64,000 nucleotides of DNA from Serendipita indica DSM 11827 (Eukaryota > Basidiomycota > Agaricomycetes > Sebacinales > Serendipitaceae). The stretch spans positions 434,001 through 498,000 of the forward strand of contig CAJVGD010000012.1 of the NCBI GenBank assembly GCA_910890315.1. Reading direction: 5' to 3'. Each line of letters opens with the position of its first letter. Position 1 is the first letter of the stretch. Below, piece after piece: positions 1 through 10,561 of the stretch. A model generated the notes under the pieces. The model did not search any database. It saw nothing but the letters and a program-made list of their open reading frames with translations, and had not been told where the DNA came from. A program made the position numbers and the translations under genes.

Positions 1-1807
1 TCGGATGCGCCATCCAACGACGCCGCACAGGGTGCGACGGGCTCCTCCGTGTATGCATTTTTCCAATCCCTCGCCGCAGGCGGCGCGTCGACCAGGCGCA
101 TCTCCCAGTCGACCGAAACCTCGCAGGCGGCGTTGGATGGGATGGATCAGGGAAGCGTCGAAGTTCTCGCTACCGCCGGCATCAGGCTCGTCACCGTCGC
201 GCAGTGCTTGGACATTAACCCGTATGAGACCGTAGGGTCGTATGGTGTGCGTGATAGCTCGTGGACGTGCGATGGTACTTGGACTGCACCGGCTACGTCT
301 ACCAACTGTCAACAAACGTATACCGCCCAAGCTGGCGAGAACACCTGCAGCAAAATTGCTGCAAAGTTCTCCGGACTCTCTGGCTCAGACATTTACTTTG
401 CAAATCCGTCGCTAAATTGCCAAGACATCTGGCAATGGACGTCAATTTGCATTCCTCCTGGTAATTTGTTTCTCCTATATGCATCCGCACCCCTCCGCTG
501 ACAGCATGGTCTAGCCTCCGGAACCACGACGATCCCGTGTAGTCAGACATATGCCACTCAGCCAGGCGAGAATACATGCTCCAAGATTGCCACCAAGTTT
601 GGCACATCCGCTGAGCTTGTCTCAGCTGCCAATCGACAGGTTAATTGCCAGGATATTTGTCCGTCTCTTCCACCCTGTCCCGTCTCGAATTTAGTCTAAC
701 TCTTCTTAGGGACCGGAACGCCACTGTGCATACCGCAAGCCACCGCCACCACCTCGTCGTCTACCCCTGGCCCGACTGGAACGAACGGCTGCAGCGCGTA
801 TACGGCGCAGGCTGGTGATACTTGCACAAAGCTCGCCACAAAGTTCGGCACTACGGTGGCCTCGATCAAGGCTTCGAACCCTTCGTGGCTCAACTGTGAC
901 GATATTTGGGCAAATACTCCTCTTACCATTTGCGTGGGATCCACCAGCACTTCTACCTCCTCGGCCAGTACGTCGACCTCGAGCGGATCTGCCTGTAACG
1001 CGTACACTGCCCAGTCTGGCGATACCTGCACCAAACTTGCGACGAAATTCGGCACTACGGTGGACTCGATCAAGGCTTCAAACCCATCGTGGCTCAACTG
1101 TGACGATATCTGGGCAAACACACCGCTCACCATTTGCGCAGCCAGTGGATCGACGTCGACGTCCTCCAGTTCTACTTCGACATCATCTAGTAACGGGAAC
1201 AATGTCTGCAGCTCGTATAGTGCACAAAGCGGAGACAATTGTACCAAGTTGGCCGCCAAGTTTGGAACGACCGTCGCTTTGATCAAGTCTTCGAACCCTT
1301 CGTGGCTTAACTGCGATGATATCTGGGAGTGGACGCCACTCACCATTTGCGTACCTGCTGGGGCAACCACAAGCACGCCGACGGATGTCCAAACCTCTAC
1401 GTCGACGAGCACGTCCAGCTCGGCCACTTCGACTGCTACGGAGACATGCGTGACCAAGTACGCTGCTGGGGACAACGAGACGTGCATTACCGTTGCTACC
1501 AAGTTTGGACTTTCGGCGACTGACATTTTCAATGCTAATAGTACGTCTCTGTGTCTTGATTCTCCTCGCCTACTCTAACAACAACGCTCCAGATTTCCTC
1601 AATTGCAACTCGATTTGGAAGTTTACACCAATCTGTATTCCTCCTGGAGGCAAAGGATGCACAAAGACAATCAACAGCTGGCCGGGGGCAACGTGTGCCA
1701 ATGTCGCGACTGCATATGGCACGACAGAGTCGAATGTTCGTTTCTGGAATGATTTTGTGGACTGCAACTCGATCTGGACGAACACGCCTCTCTGCGTGGC
1801 CCACTGA
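1..1807 (+). CDS. CE4 chitin deacetylase-like protein with seven LysM domains (5' end off window)
   Basis: Exons read as <1-460, 515-658, 710-1540, 1593-1807, with frame kept across all junctions. The first about 85 in-window residues resemble the end of a CE4 polysaccharide deacetylase, with a VTVAQCLDINPYETVG segment followed by a Trp-Thr-Cys; the catalytic part lies left of the window. After it come seven LysM modules, each with conserved cysteines and an 'NPSWLNCDDIW'-like core, joined by Ser/Thr-rich linkers. LysM modules bind chitin or other GlcNAc polymers, so the likely job is secreted deacetylation of chitin in a bound state, in self wall remodelling or to hide chitin from a host. 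The last exon matches the last exon of the next gene in length and sequence. Without the catalytic domain the CE4 call rests on the C-terminal motif only; the LysM call is secure. Confidence 0.8.
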
Positions 1808-3145
1808 GCTGGTTCACGGACAAAACACACTTCCTCCTCCCTCTCACAAAAACTCAAACTCATCCGCTCATTTTGATGTTTATCCTCTCCCCGAAGCAAC
1901 TGCCTAATCGTTTCACTCGGGAACTTACCGTCGTTACTAGTACGTGCGCTGTACATACCCACCCAATCTTTTGTCATATAAAAGTGCAGTGCCTCCATCT
2001 GGGCTCGTGTTACTTTGAAAAACGACATACCCCCCTTGGACTTTCAGCATACGTGACTAGTATAGAAGCCGCCAATAATACTCCTTTAACTTATGACCGA
2101 ATGGGTGCCCGACAATCTCACTGGGTCCAAATGCGGGATGTAACAAGGCTCGAGTCAACGGGGTTGCCGTAAACTTGAGCCTGAATCAAACCTGGCCAAA
2201 CTGTCGGTGCCAATGGTTTGGTAAGGGTCGGTGTATTTTCTGACGAAATTCCGAGAATGAGATTGTGTCGCGACAGTCTCTTCTTGTCGGGATGGAAGAG
2301 CATCCGTATGATTTACCAAAAGTATTTGTTTCATTTGCAGAGTCGACGCGCTTTAATTTGGTATCAGAGGCTACAAAGGTGGGTGGTGACCGACTCCAAA
2401 CTTGGTCTCTGCACCGATCCATCCAGCACAGGGCCTAATAAGCTGCTTGCCTTTGGAGCTAATGGAACAACAGTCTCCGATTTAAATGTACAAGTCTCGC
2501 CCAAAATGACTCTATTCTTGCGAGACTGTCCGTGGCAATTCATTTATCGCCCGTCTGCATCAAGGACTTAAGCTGCGCACTATGCTTAAAGCCGCACGAA
2601 TGTGTTTTTCTCACGGACTTAGGCATATTCTGCTGTAGATTCATCCGATACCGACGACGTCGCCCAATCAACTGTCATCTGTCACGGGCCGTTTGCTCGT
2701 CCGTAAGCCAACCCTCCGTCCTGTAACCACGCGTCCCTGGGAGCAAAATGCATATCAGAAAAATCACCTGCTCCAATCATTGGAATATTGGATTCCATCT
2801 TCTCTTCGGACAGACGCGGACTGCCGCTACCTGGGGTTTACTCGGTCAATCCGATCCGACTATATTGCGTCGAGGAGAGGAAAAGATCTGTTGCCGAGGT
2901 GCCTGGCACCGCTAAACCCGTCTTGTTTGTTTTCACCCCTCTACCCTTTAATACCTCCCGCGACGCTATCCAAGGCGTCTCCTCTCCCTCTGAGGATCGT
3001 CTGGGGTCCATTAGAGCCGTTTAAAGCCACAGCGAGGCCGACCGCTGTAACATTCACTACTATCACTGTCCCTACAAGTCTACTTAGGATCTCTGTCGTT
3101 ACAAACCTGACCAACGACATCTAAAGCTTGGCCTCATACTCTAAA
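1808..3145. other. Intergenic region between the two LysM genes
   Basis: No supported gene. The first 200 bases hold the 3' flank of the upstream gene, which resembles the flank after the downstream gene: 1902-1990 matches 5751-5830 with shared blocks such as CTAATCGTT and GTCATAT. The rest should contain the promoter of the downstream gene. Open frames here are short and match nothing I know. Confidence 0.5.
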
Positions 3146-5659
3146 ATGCTTTGTTCATCGCTCGTTACCGTCGTCGTTGGGCTCTTCGCGCTTCCTCCCG
3201 TTCAAGCCCTCCTCGCCGATGGATTGACAACCGCCCAAATCAACGCCGTGCGGCAATTGATGATAGACAGAGCACATGTCAGGTAAGTATCCTTTGTTTA
3301 CGGGAGCTCCGAGCGCTGTTTGCTTCTGAATTCGAGAGCTGACAACCACCCAGTTGGGAATATGGCACGGCGACAACTGCCGTCCTCGAACTTGACTACC
3401 CAGATGTCTCTGTCTATGGTTCTGCTCCCTTCCCGCCCCCACGCAATCTTCCTCTTTCGTCTTACATCGTCACCAATGCCAACAAGCTAATGGATCAACG
3501 ACCTCCCGCTTCTAAAACCATTATGGAGGATGGTGCTGCGGGGGACCCTATGAGCAACGCCATTACACTCTTGCTAGCAAACTTTACCAACCCTACTGAT
3601 TGGCGCTATCTGTCAGCATTCTATTCGCAGCTTGGTTTCATTGAATACGACGTCCCCCGAACCACCGACGGCGCCATTTCCCATCGAGTTTCAGAAGTGA
3701 GTCTGTGCTCCCACACTCCAACACCATACTAACAGGCACCTAGGTTCAATTGTGGTCCGGTATGCCGGTTCGTATATCGTAATAGCGGTGGCTTATTTCC
3801 TTTAGATTCTGCCTTTATGGTTGCTCCGGTTTTTGCCTATTGGGGTGCTTTGCAGACCAACCTGGACACGCAACGCAGTTATCTCCGAAAGGCATATGAC
3901 CAGCTTCGCCTGTACCGCAATTATCTCCGAGACCCGGCAACGAACGCGTGGAAGCATGTCTTGATGGGCTCTTGGAGCGATCCAGGTCTCTGGAGTGAGT
4001 AAAATTTTCTAAACAGCGAGCCTGGCTAATTAATGGTGATAGCAACGGGTCAAGGTTGGGCAGCCGCAGGAATGCTTCGTGTTCATCAGACAATTGCAAA
4101 ATCTAGTGTTCGCGGTGAATTTACCCAAGAACTCGCAAATCTCGTCTCGTGGATTCAGGAAATTGTCGCAGCAACATGGGCTCGCCAACGTGCTGATGGC
4201 TCACTCGGAAACTATCTCCGCGACGATTCATTTACGGATATGAGTGGGACTGCCTTTATGGCCGCTGTTACGTACCGTCTCGCCGTACTCACCGACGCTT
4301 CGAGCTACATCCCCAACGCCGACAAGGCGTTTACGCTTGTCAAGAACCTGATTGGTGCAGATGGAAAACTTCCAAACGTCGTCAATCCATACGACTTTGC
4401 CCTGCAATCTACCGACGTCAGCCCTGAAGGCCAGGCCTTTGTCTTAATGTGCCAGGCGGCTTGGCGTGATTACACTGCATTCGTTGCTGCTGGTTCCTGT
4501 CGAACATACACGGCTGTCGCGGGTGATACATGTGCGAAGATTGCAACCATGTTTGGCACGACCGTCGACTCCATCAAAGAATCGAATCCATCCTGGCTCA
4601 ATTGTGATAATATTTGGGCTTGGACTCCGATCACTGTGTGCTCTACACCTGTTCCAAAACCAACTTCTACTTCCAGCAGCTCGACATCAACTTCGACTGT
4701 GCCCCCAACCTCCACTTCTGTTGTAGGCAGCTCGGCATCAACCGCCAGTACTTCAACGGCGACCAATGTCGTCTGTAGCACACACACTGCGAAGAGCGGA
4801 GACACGTGCACGAAGATTGCAGCAAACTATGGAGTCACGGTCGCTTCAATTGTAGCATCTAACCCATCCTGGCTCAACTGCAACGATATTTGTAAGATAA
4901 TTAGTATCAAGGTGACTCTTCTGACCGTCTTTTAGGGGAGTGGACACCTGTAACTGTCTGTGTTCCATCTGGGACCACCACGAGCACGTCTACGAGTGTC
5001 CAAACTTCTACATCAACCACCACGAGCACACCAACGAGCGTCCAAACTTCCACATCGACGAGCACGGGAGGCACCTCGTGCAGTACATACACCGCAAAGA
5101 CGGGAGATACTTGTGCCAAGCTCGCCACCACATATGGAATCACCGTAGACTCGATCAAAGCCTCAAATCCCTCGTGGCTCAATTGCGACGACATTTGGGA
5201 GTGGACACCCGTGATAATCTGTGTTTCATCTGGAACCACAAGCACCTCGACCAGTGCGCAGACATCGACAACAACCGGCTCGTCGAACGCGGCAGGAGGC
5301 GACTGTGTGACCAAGTATCCGGCAGAAGACAATGAAACCTGCATCACCATCGGCACGAAATTCGGACTTTCCGCGACGGCAATTTTCAACGCGAACAGTG
5401 GGTCTACTCATTTTCTTGTCTTTCCTGCTGACATTCTCGCATAGCCTTCCTTAACTGCAACACGATTTGGAAGTACACGCCAATTTGTATTCCTCCTGGA
5501 GGTAAAGGCTGTTCAAACACGATTAACAGCTGGCCCGGTGCGACTTGCGCTTCCGTCGCGACCGCATATGGAACGACAGAGTCCAACATTCGCTACTGGA
5601 ATAACTTTGTCAACTGTGCCTCTATCTGGATAAACACGCCTCTTTGCGTCGCCCATTGA
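3146..5659 (+). CDS. Secreted six-hairpin glycoside hydrolase (GH88/GH105 type) with five LysM domains
   Basis: Exons 3146-3282, 3354-3696, 3744-3759 (16 bases), 3806-3994, 4043-4891, 4936-5397, 5445-5659 give a 736-residue protein. Residues 1-21 form a signal peptide. The catalytic region, about 25-375, has 'LWSDSAFMVAP' with a candidate acid Asp at 166, 'GQGWAAAGML' near 232 and 'MSGTAFMAA', the usual landmarks of unsaturated glucuronyl/rhamnogalacturonyl hydrolases. These remove the unsaturated uronic acid left by lyases. From about 380 to the end are five LysM modules with Ser/Thr linkers; the fourth and fifth closely match the last two of the upstream gene. Known biology suggests a pectin- or glycosaminoglycan-derived substrate, while the LysM tail suggests tethering to chitin. 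GH88 versus GH105 cannot be settled by eye. Confidence 0.85.
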
Positions 5660-5964
5660 AATGGCCTCGGTATAGATTAATATCGTCACTCCTCGCAAGA
5701 CATTAAACGATAGAGCACACTTTCATTCATTTCATCCCTAACTTACTCCAAGCGGCTAATCGTTCCTTTGGAGCCTCACACTCGTTACTTGTATGTGCAC
5801 TGTACCTCTGTCATATCAATTACAGTGCCTAAACGTCTTTATGACCTTGTGATTTTTGAGCGATCTATTCCCATTTTCTATGAGCCCCCAATCCGAGATA
5901 CACTCTGGAAAGACACGACTCGAAGAAACGTATTACAAAGTCTCTTTTTATACCAAAACATGAT
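5660..5964. other. Convergent intergenic spacer
   Basis: This gap separates the stop of the LysM hydrolase from the stop of FET3 on the other strand. It holds the 3' flank duplicated with the region after the first LysM gene (5751-5830). I see no gene in it. Confidence 0.5.
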
Positions 5965-8168
5965 TCATGCAGCTGGAACCTGCCCACCGACGAGCGCGTA
6001 CCAGACAATGGTCAGACCACCACAGACGGCACTGAAGACGCAAGCAAACATGGCACCAATCGCTTTTGGTGTCCATCCAAGTCTTTGTGGATACGGACCG
6101 ACGTTAAGTCCTCGCAAATCTGTCGTGCTATTGCGTCCAGCCGCGTTGCCAGTATACGGAACGCCCAATTTCGCGCAATGGTCGTACATGAATTGTGGAG
6201 GGTGCACGAGTTCCTGGGCAAGTGTCGGTGCCTCGAGGAACGTATATGCCAGTCCGGCTTCCAAGTGCCATTCTTCATTTTGACAATAATCAGCACGGAC
6301 ATCGAATGGACGAGAAGAAAACCTACCAACGTGGCAGTGGAAGAACCACGTCCCTGGGTTATCAGTCAGGAAACGCATCGTGACGGAACCACCTGGGGGG
6401 ATCTGCACTGTATCACGCCAAAGAGGATTTGGGTGGTTCTCCGTGCGCGGAGGGTTCAGTGTCGGATCATTAGATGCGACATCCCACGACTTGTGTACAA
6501 TGGCAAACTTGTGGCCATGCAAATGGCTGTTGTGAGCGTAAGCATGGTGCACCCTGAAAAAGCGATGGAAATCACAATGGATGCTTGCCGGCGTCCCAGT
6601 TGATGACAGTGAATTCAAAAGTCTTGTTGAACTCGAGAACATCGGTGTTTGGGCCATAGATATGAACGTTCTCCGCATCCTTGCCCATGCTGAGCTGAGA
6701 GAAAAGAGAAGGGGTAACTGGCGGGTTCCATGTTACTGCAAACACTTAGCATCGCTTTCTAGGGTAGTTACTATCCTACCGTTATTGAATGCAGCGCGGT
6801 TGACACCATTGTCGAACGTATCGAAGAATACACCAAGTTCAACTGAGCGGTACGGTGTACCCACAGTTTGAGGTGTGTACGGGCGAAGTTCAGTATCATC
6901 CACCGAGTTTTCGTATGCGTCTACAACACTCGGCTCGTTGAGCGGAGCAGAAGAGTTGTAAACAATGGTCGAAGTTTGGTCTGGAAGCTGTTAACCGAGA
7001 GTCATCAAGACATCGCGGGACGTACTCAGTTGAAGATCAGCGGGAACGAAATCGAACATTTCCTCGTCCATGTTCGCATGGATGGCCCAGTTGTAATCGG
7101 TCGTGTTGCGTGCAGTAACGAGGACAGAATAGCGTTGCGCCACGGTGATTGCAAGCATCTTTGCCGTCACAGGCTCGAGATCAGTTCCATCTGCTTCGAT
7201 GATGCGCATCTCGTGGCCGTCGATCCAGAAGTAGAACATGGCGAGCGCAGAGGTATTGACAATGCGCAAGCGATACGTCTTGCCGGGTGCAAAGTTGATG
7301 GACGCCTCGGCGTTGAAGTTGGGCAGATAGGTACCATTGTGCGAGAAGTACATGATTGACGATTCTAGTGTGCGATTAGCGGTCGGTGGAGGGTACAATA
7401 GGCGACTCACTGGGGACAGGCTCTGCGCCTCCAGGATTCCATTTGCTCATGAACTGAGAGTTGAGGACCGTGTGTTCCTCATGATACCAGTCACCAAGGA
7501 TGACCGTGTATTCGTCATCGTACTTGTGCACTTCGGGGGTATTGTGGATAATGAACGGTGCACGAAGTCCGTCGACGTATTGGCCCTAACAAAATCGTTT
7601 GTATGTTGATCCCTGATCCAAGGGCTCCACTTACACTTGAATGGGCATGCACCCAATAGGTGCCGTACTGCTCGGTGATGGGGAATTCATAGATGAATTC
7701 GTCACCCGGCGGAATGCCGCTGTCGAATTCGTAATCAGTATCAGGTCGTCACCTCGCATAACAATTTGCCTTACCACTGAGTGATGCTAACAGCGCCGTC
7801 GAAATAACTCTGGTTACGGAAGAACATGCCATGGTGGTGCAGACTTGTCGGCACATCCAAGCCGTTGAGAGCATGAACTTTGAGCGTGTCTCCTCTGGTG
7901 ACCTCGATGGGTGGTGGTCTTTCGACACGGTCGGCGTTTCGATCCACGCTGCAGAGAAAATCGACTCACGGCCAAGTTCCATTCACGCCAATGACTCTAC
8001 GCTCCTTGAGACCGTCTGGGTTAGCTTGTGCATAGGTGATGTTCCACCTGGCAGAAAAGGCTATTAGTCGAAGCAATTACTTCTACTTTTGTCGACGCAC
8101 CAGACTTCGTGAACGGCAGCGCGCACGAGCGAGCCAGAGAGCAGAAAAAGAGCAGCAACGGTGTGCAT
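5965..8168 (-). CDS. FET3: Fet3-type multicopper ferroxidase, membrane anchored
   Basis: Ten exons in transcript order: 8168-8101, 8047-7970, 7918-7775, 7719-7635, 7585-7411, 7364-7026, 6980-6780, 6735-6576, 6526-6327, 6272-5965, giving 585 residues. It has a signal peptide and the four copper segments: HHHG near 75-78, 'HAHSSGQYVDG' from 121, 'HPFHLHGHKF' from 415 and '[12 protein letters not shown]' from 480. A C-terminal transmembrane helix (about 554-578) separates it from secreted laccases and matches Fet3, which oxidises Fe(II) at the plasma membrane and passes Fe(III) to Ftr1. The Ftr1 gene is the divergent neighbour, with 308 bases between start codons, so joint regulation from the shared promoter is likely. 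Splice sites near 7919 and 7027 were chosen to keep the family frame. Confidence 0.93.
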
Positions 8169-8244
8169 TTGCTGTTGAGGAAAGAAGGCAAGGTGCACTG
8201 AGGGCCCGTCCGGTTGTGCCGTGGGGACCAAGTTCGGAGGTGTG

Positions 8245-8253
8245 TTATCTGAT
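8245..8253 (-). promoter_or_regulatory. Iron-responsive GATA box (ATCAGATAA on minus strand)
   Basis: TTATCTGAT reads ATCAGATAA on the minus strand, a perfect ATCWGATAA. This is the site bound by fungal iron-sensing GATA repressors (Urbs1, SREA, Sfu1 type), which switch off iron-uptake genes when iron is plentiful. It lies 77 bases upstream of the FET3 start codon. Confidence 0.75.
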
Positions 8254-8292
8254 TAGGCGAGTGGCTAGGCCGGTCCAAGTGGTCCCATGATC

Positions 8293-8301
8293 ATCTGATA
8301 A
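8293..8301 (+). promoter_or_regulatory. Iron-responsive GATA box (ATCTGATAA)
   Basis: Second perfect ATCWGATAA in the FET3-FTR1 divergent promoter, near its middle and therefore able to serve both genes. Confidence 0.78.
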
Positions 8302-8320
8302 CAAAAACGCTGTTTGTCGG

Positions 8321-8329
8321 ATCAGATAA
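8321..8329 (+). promoter_or_regulatory. Iron-responsive GATA box (ATCAGATAA)
   Basis: Third perfect ATCWGATAA, 20 bases after the second, on the FTR1 side of the promoter. Two copies this close could allow paired binding by a two-finger GATA factor. Confidence 0.78.
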
Positions 8330-8476
8330 CCGGCTGCGAGCCGCTCCTCGAGTGTGGATACCCCTTCTTCAACTTAATTGCAACTCCGGGGTGGTTCTCT
8401 TCGACAGTCTCAATCTCGTAATACGTTGAGCCGCTCTTCTCTCGACGCTCTTCAGCTCTCTTGCACCCCTTCCACC

Positions 8477-10123
8477 ATGGCAAAAGACGTTTTCAGCGTG
8501 CGTTGTCCCCTCCAGTAAATTTGTAGACTATTCCTGACACCGTTTGCACCCTCCAGATTCCCATTTTCTTCATTGTGAGTCACGGGCGGGCCAAAGACCC
8601 TTTATCTGATAACGGCGCCATGGGCTGAAAACTCGTCTTCGAGGTCTTCCGCGAGGCCCTCGAAGCAGTAATTGTTATCGCAGTTCTTCTTTCCCTCGTC
8701 GAATCCATCGTCGCAAGGCGTACCCCGTCCATGACGGCACCTTCGACAGTCGACGAAAAGGCCGAGCCCAAAGTCGACGGCGAACAAAGCAGCAGCGACG
8801 AAAAAAGCGATGAGATTGACGAAGAGACTGGTTTGGATCGTCAATCCCTTGTCCGAAAACTCCGCTTGCAGGTAAGCCCCTTTCATTGGACCTCAAAGGC
8901 GAGGCTAGTGATCTCGAGACGCCTGGATACGTCTGGGTCTTATCTAATCTCCGACCCCGTTATTGATGGATGTTGACATACTTGGCTACTCCCTTGGCGC
9001 TCTTCAGATCTTCCTCGGAGCCGGGGCCGGTCTTTTGATTTCTCTAATAATGTGAGTTGAGTATGTTAATTCAAATGCGATGACTCACTCGGTTTCTAGC
9101 GGTGCTGCCTTTATCGCGGTGGTGCGTCCACCCCTCTGCAGTAGCACCCCTTCTAATAGCCGACGTAGTGGTTCACCCAAGTGCGAGATCTGTTTGGAGC
9201 CAACGAAGAAGTTTGGGAGGGCGTGTTTAATCTTGTTGCGTACGTGCTTCGCGCCTCTTCTGGAGTTGCTTACCTTACGAGCCATTTCCGCCAGTTCAAT
9301 CTTAATCTTCGTCATGGGTCTCACCATGCTTCGTATGGATACTGCAAGGGAACGCTGGAGGATCAAATTAGAACGTGCCTTTGCTGTCAAGACCGCCAAG
9401 GCTGACAAGGAGGGCAAAAGCGTGAAATGGCTCCTCTTCACTCTCCCATTCATCACCGTCCTTCGAGAGGGCCTAGAGGCCGTGGTGTTTATCGGTGGTG
9501 TCCGTGCAACTTGCCGAAGAGACGTTTGTATACTGACAGCTTGAGTAGGTCTCCCTTGGCCAAGCTGCGACGGCCATCCCTCTAGCGGCGATTGTCGGTC
9601 TTATCGTTGGCTTGACAATTGGATTCATCATCTACAAGACTTCCTCTCGCGTCGGTCTGTCCATCTTCCTCATCGCTTCGACCTGGTTGCTGCTCCTGAT
9701 CGGAGCTGGCCTCTTCAGTAAGGCAGTCGGAAACTTCCAGCAGGACAAGTTCAACAAACTGCAAGTTCTGAACATGTATTGGGGATGAGCTGACCGATTC
9801 AACAGTGTTGGTGGCGACGTCGCAGAAGCTGGAACTGGGCCTGGGTCCTACTCGACCGATGGAAACATCTGGCACCTGAACTGCTGCAGTCCAGAAGACA
9901 AGCTCAGTGGCCATGGATGGGGCGTATTCGCTGGTCTGTTTGGTTGGAGCAACGATGGCAGTGGTATGTGGTATCCGATTTCGAAGATCGTGGACTGTCT
10001 GCTGACACTGTTTTAGTCGGCACTGTCCTCGCGTACATCTTCTATTGGTGGACTGCTATCGCAGCTCTCGTCTTCATGAAGTATCGCGAGGGCCGTCTTG
10101 GAAAGAAGAAGGGGGCGGCGTAA
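8477..10123 (+). CDS. FTR1: High-affinity iron permease Ftr1
   Basis: Ten exons: 8477-8497, 8557-8574 (18 bases), 8644-8871, 9008-9051, 9100-9121, 9169-9239, 9295-9499, 9549-9760, 9806-9963, 10017-10123, giving 361 residues. The start MAKDVFS-IPIFFI fits the family. Both iron-binding REXLE motifs are present, REALE at residues 16-20 and REGLE at 192-196, in a polytopic membrane protein of normal length. An acidic loop with several Glu/Asp lies near residues 50-80. Ftr1 moves Fe(III) made by Fet3 across the plasma membrane. The intron at 9761-9805 begins with GC rather than GT, the only choice I found that keeps the frame. The intron at 8575-8643 carries a GATA box. Confidence 0.95.
8602..8612 (+). 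promoter_or_regulatory. GATA box inside FTR1 intron 2
   Basis: TTATCTGATAA contains ATCTGATAA on the plus strand and overlaps ATCAGATAA on the minus strand. It lies in the 69-base second intron of FTR1, about 130 bases after the start codon, and matches the three promoter copies exactly. Whether it is bound is unknown. Confidence 0.6.
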
Positions 10124-10561
10124 AGCCTGCGGCTGCAATAGCATCGAATGACGCGCTCGCACAAAGGTTGGGAGAAGAAAACCTTGAAATTGTGTCTCTA
10201 CCGCGTCTTAGATTGAAAATAGATTGCTATGAAATTGGATTAGAGTATCTTTCCACTGCCGTACTAATCGACGCGTATGAATCCACCTTGAGCATCCATA
10301 AACGTGTATTTCTTGATAATGAACCCTCTAAACCACCGTAAGTGATATAATCGCAGCCTATTGAGGCTCTGGAAAGATGACGCTGGGGTGGGATGGGCGG
10401 TCGACGCTCTTAAAAGTCGTCCAAAAATCAAAATCAGCCCAGTAGATGCAAAATTTTCAGAATTTTGAGATGCAGGAGAACCACCGAGTTTGCGGTGGCA
10501 GACGAAATTCCAACTTAGACCTGACCACCGACCACAGCGCCCGCTCAGCTCAACCCCAGCG
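10124..10561. other. Intergenic region, FTR1 to membrane-protein gene
   Basis: No gene seen. It should hold the FTR1 3' untranslated region and the promoter of the following gene. Confidence 0.5.

Noticed and set aside
2218-2571. 117-residue open frame between the LysM genes
   Set aside because: No domain, no splice partner and low-complexity flanks; likely chance.
7949-7969. 21-base intron in FET3
   Set aside because: Too short; a 51-base intron ending at 7919 gives the family's [12 protein letters not shown] sequence instead.
5965-8168. Plain secreted laccase
   Set aside because: The copper motifs fit laccases too, but the C-terminal membrane helix, the 'HSSGQYVDG' segment and the divergent Ftr1 gene point to Fet3.
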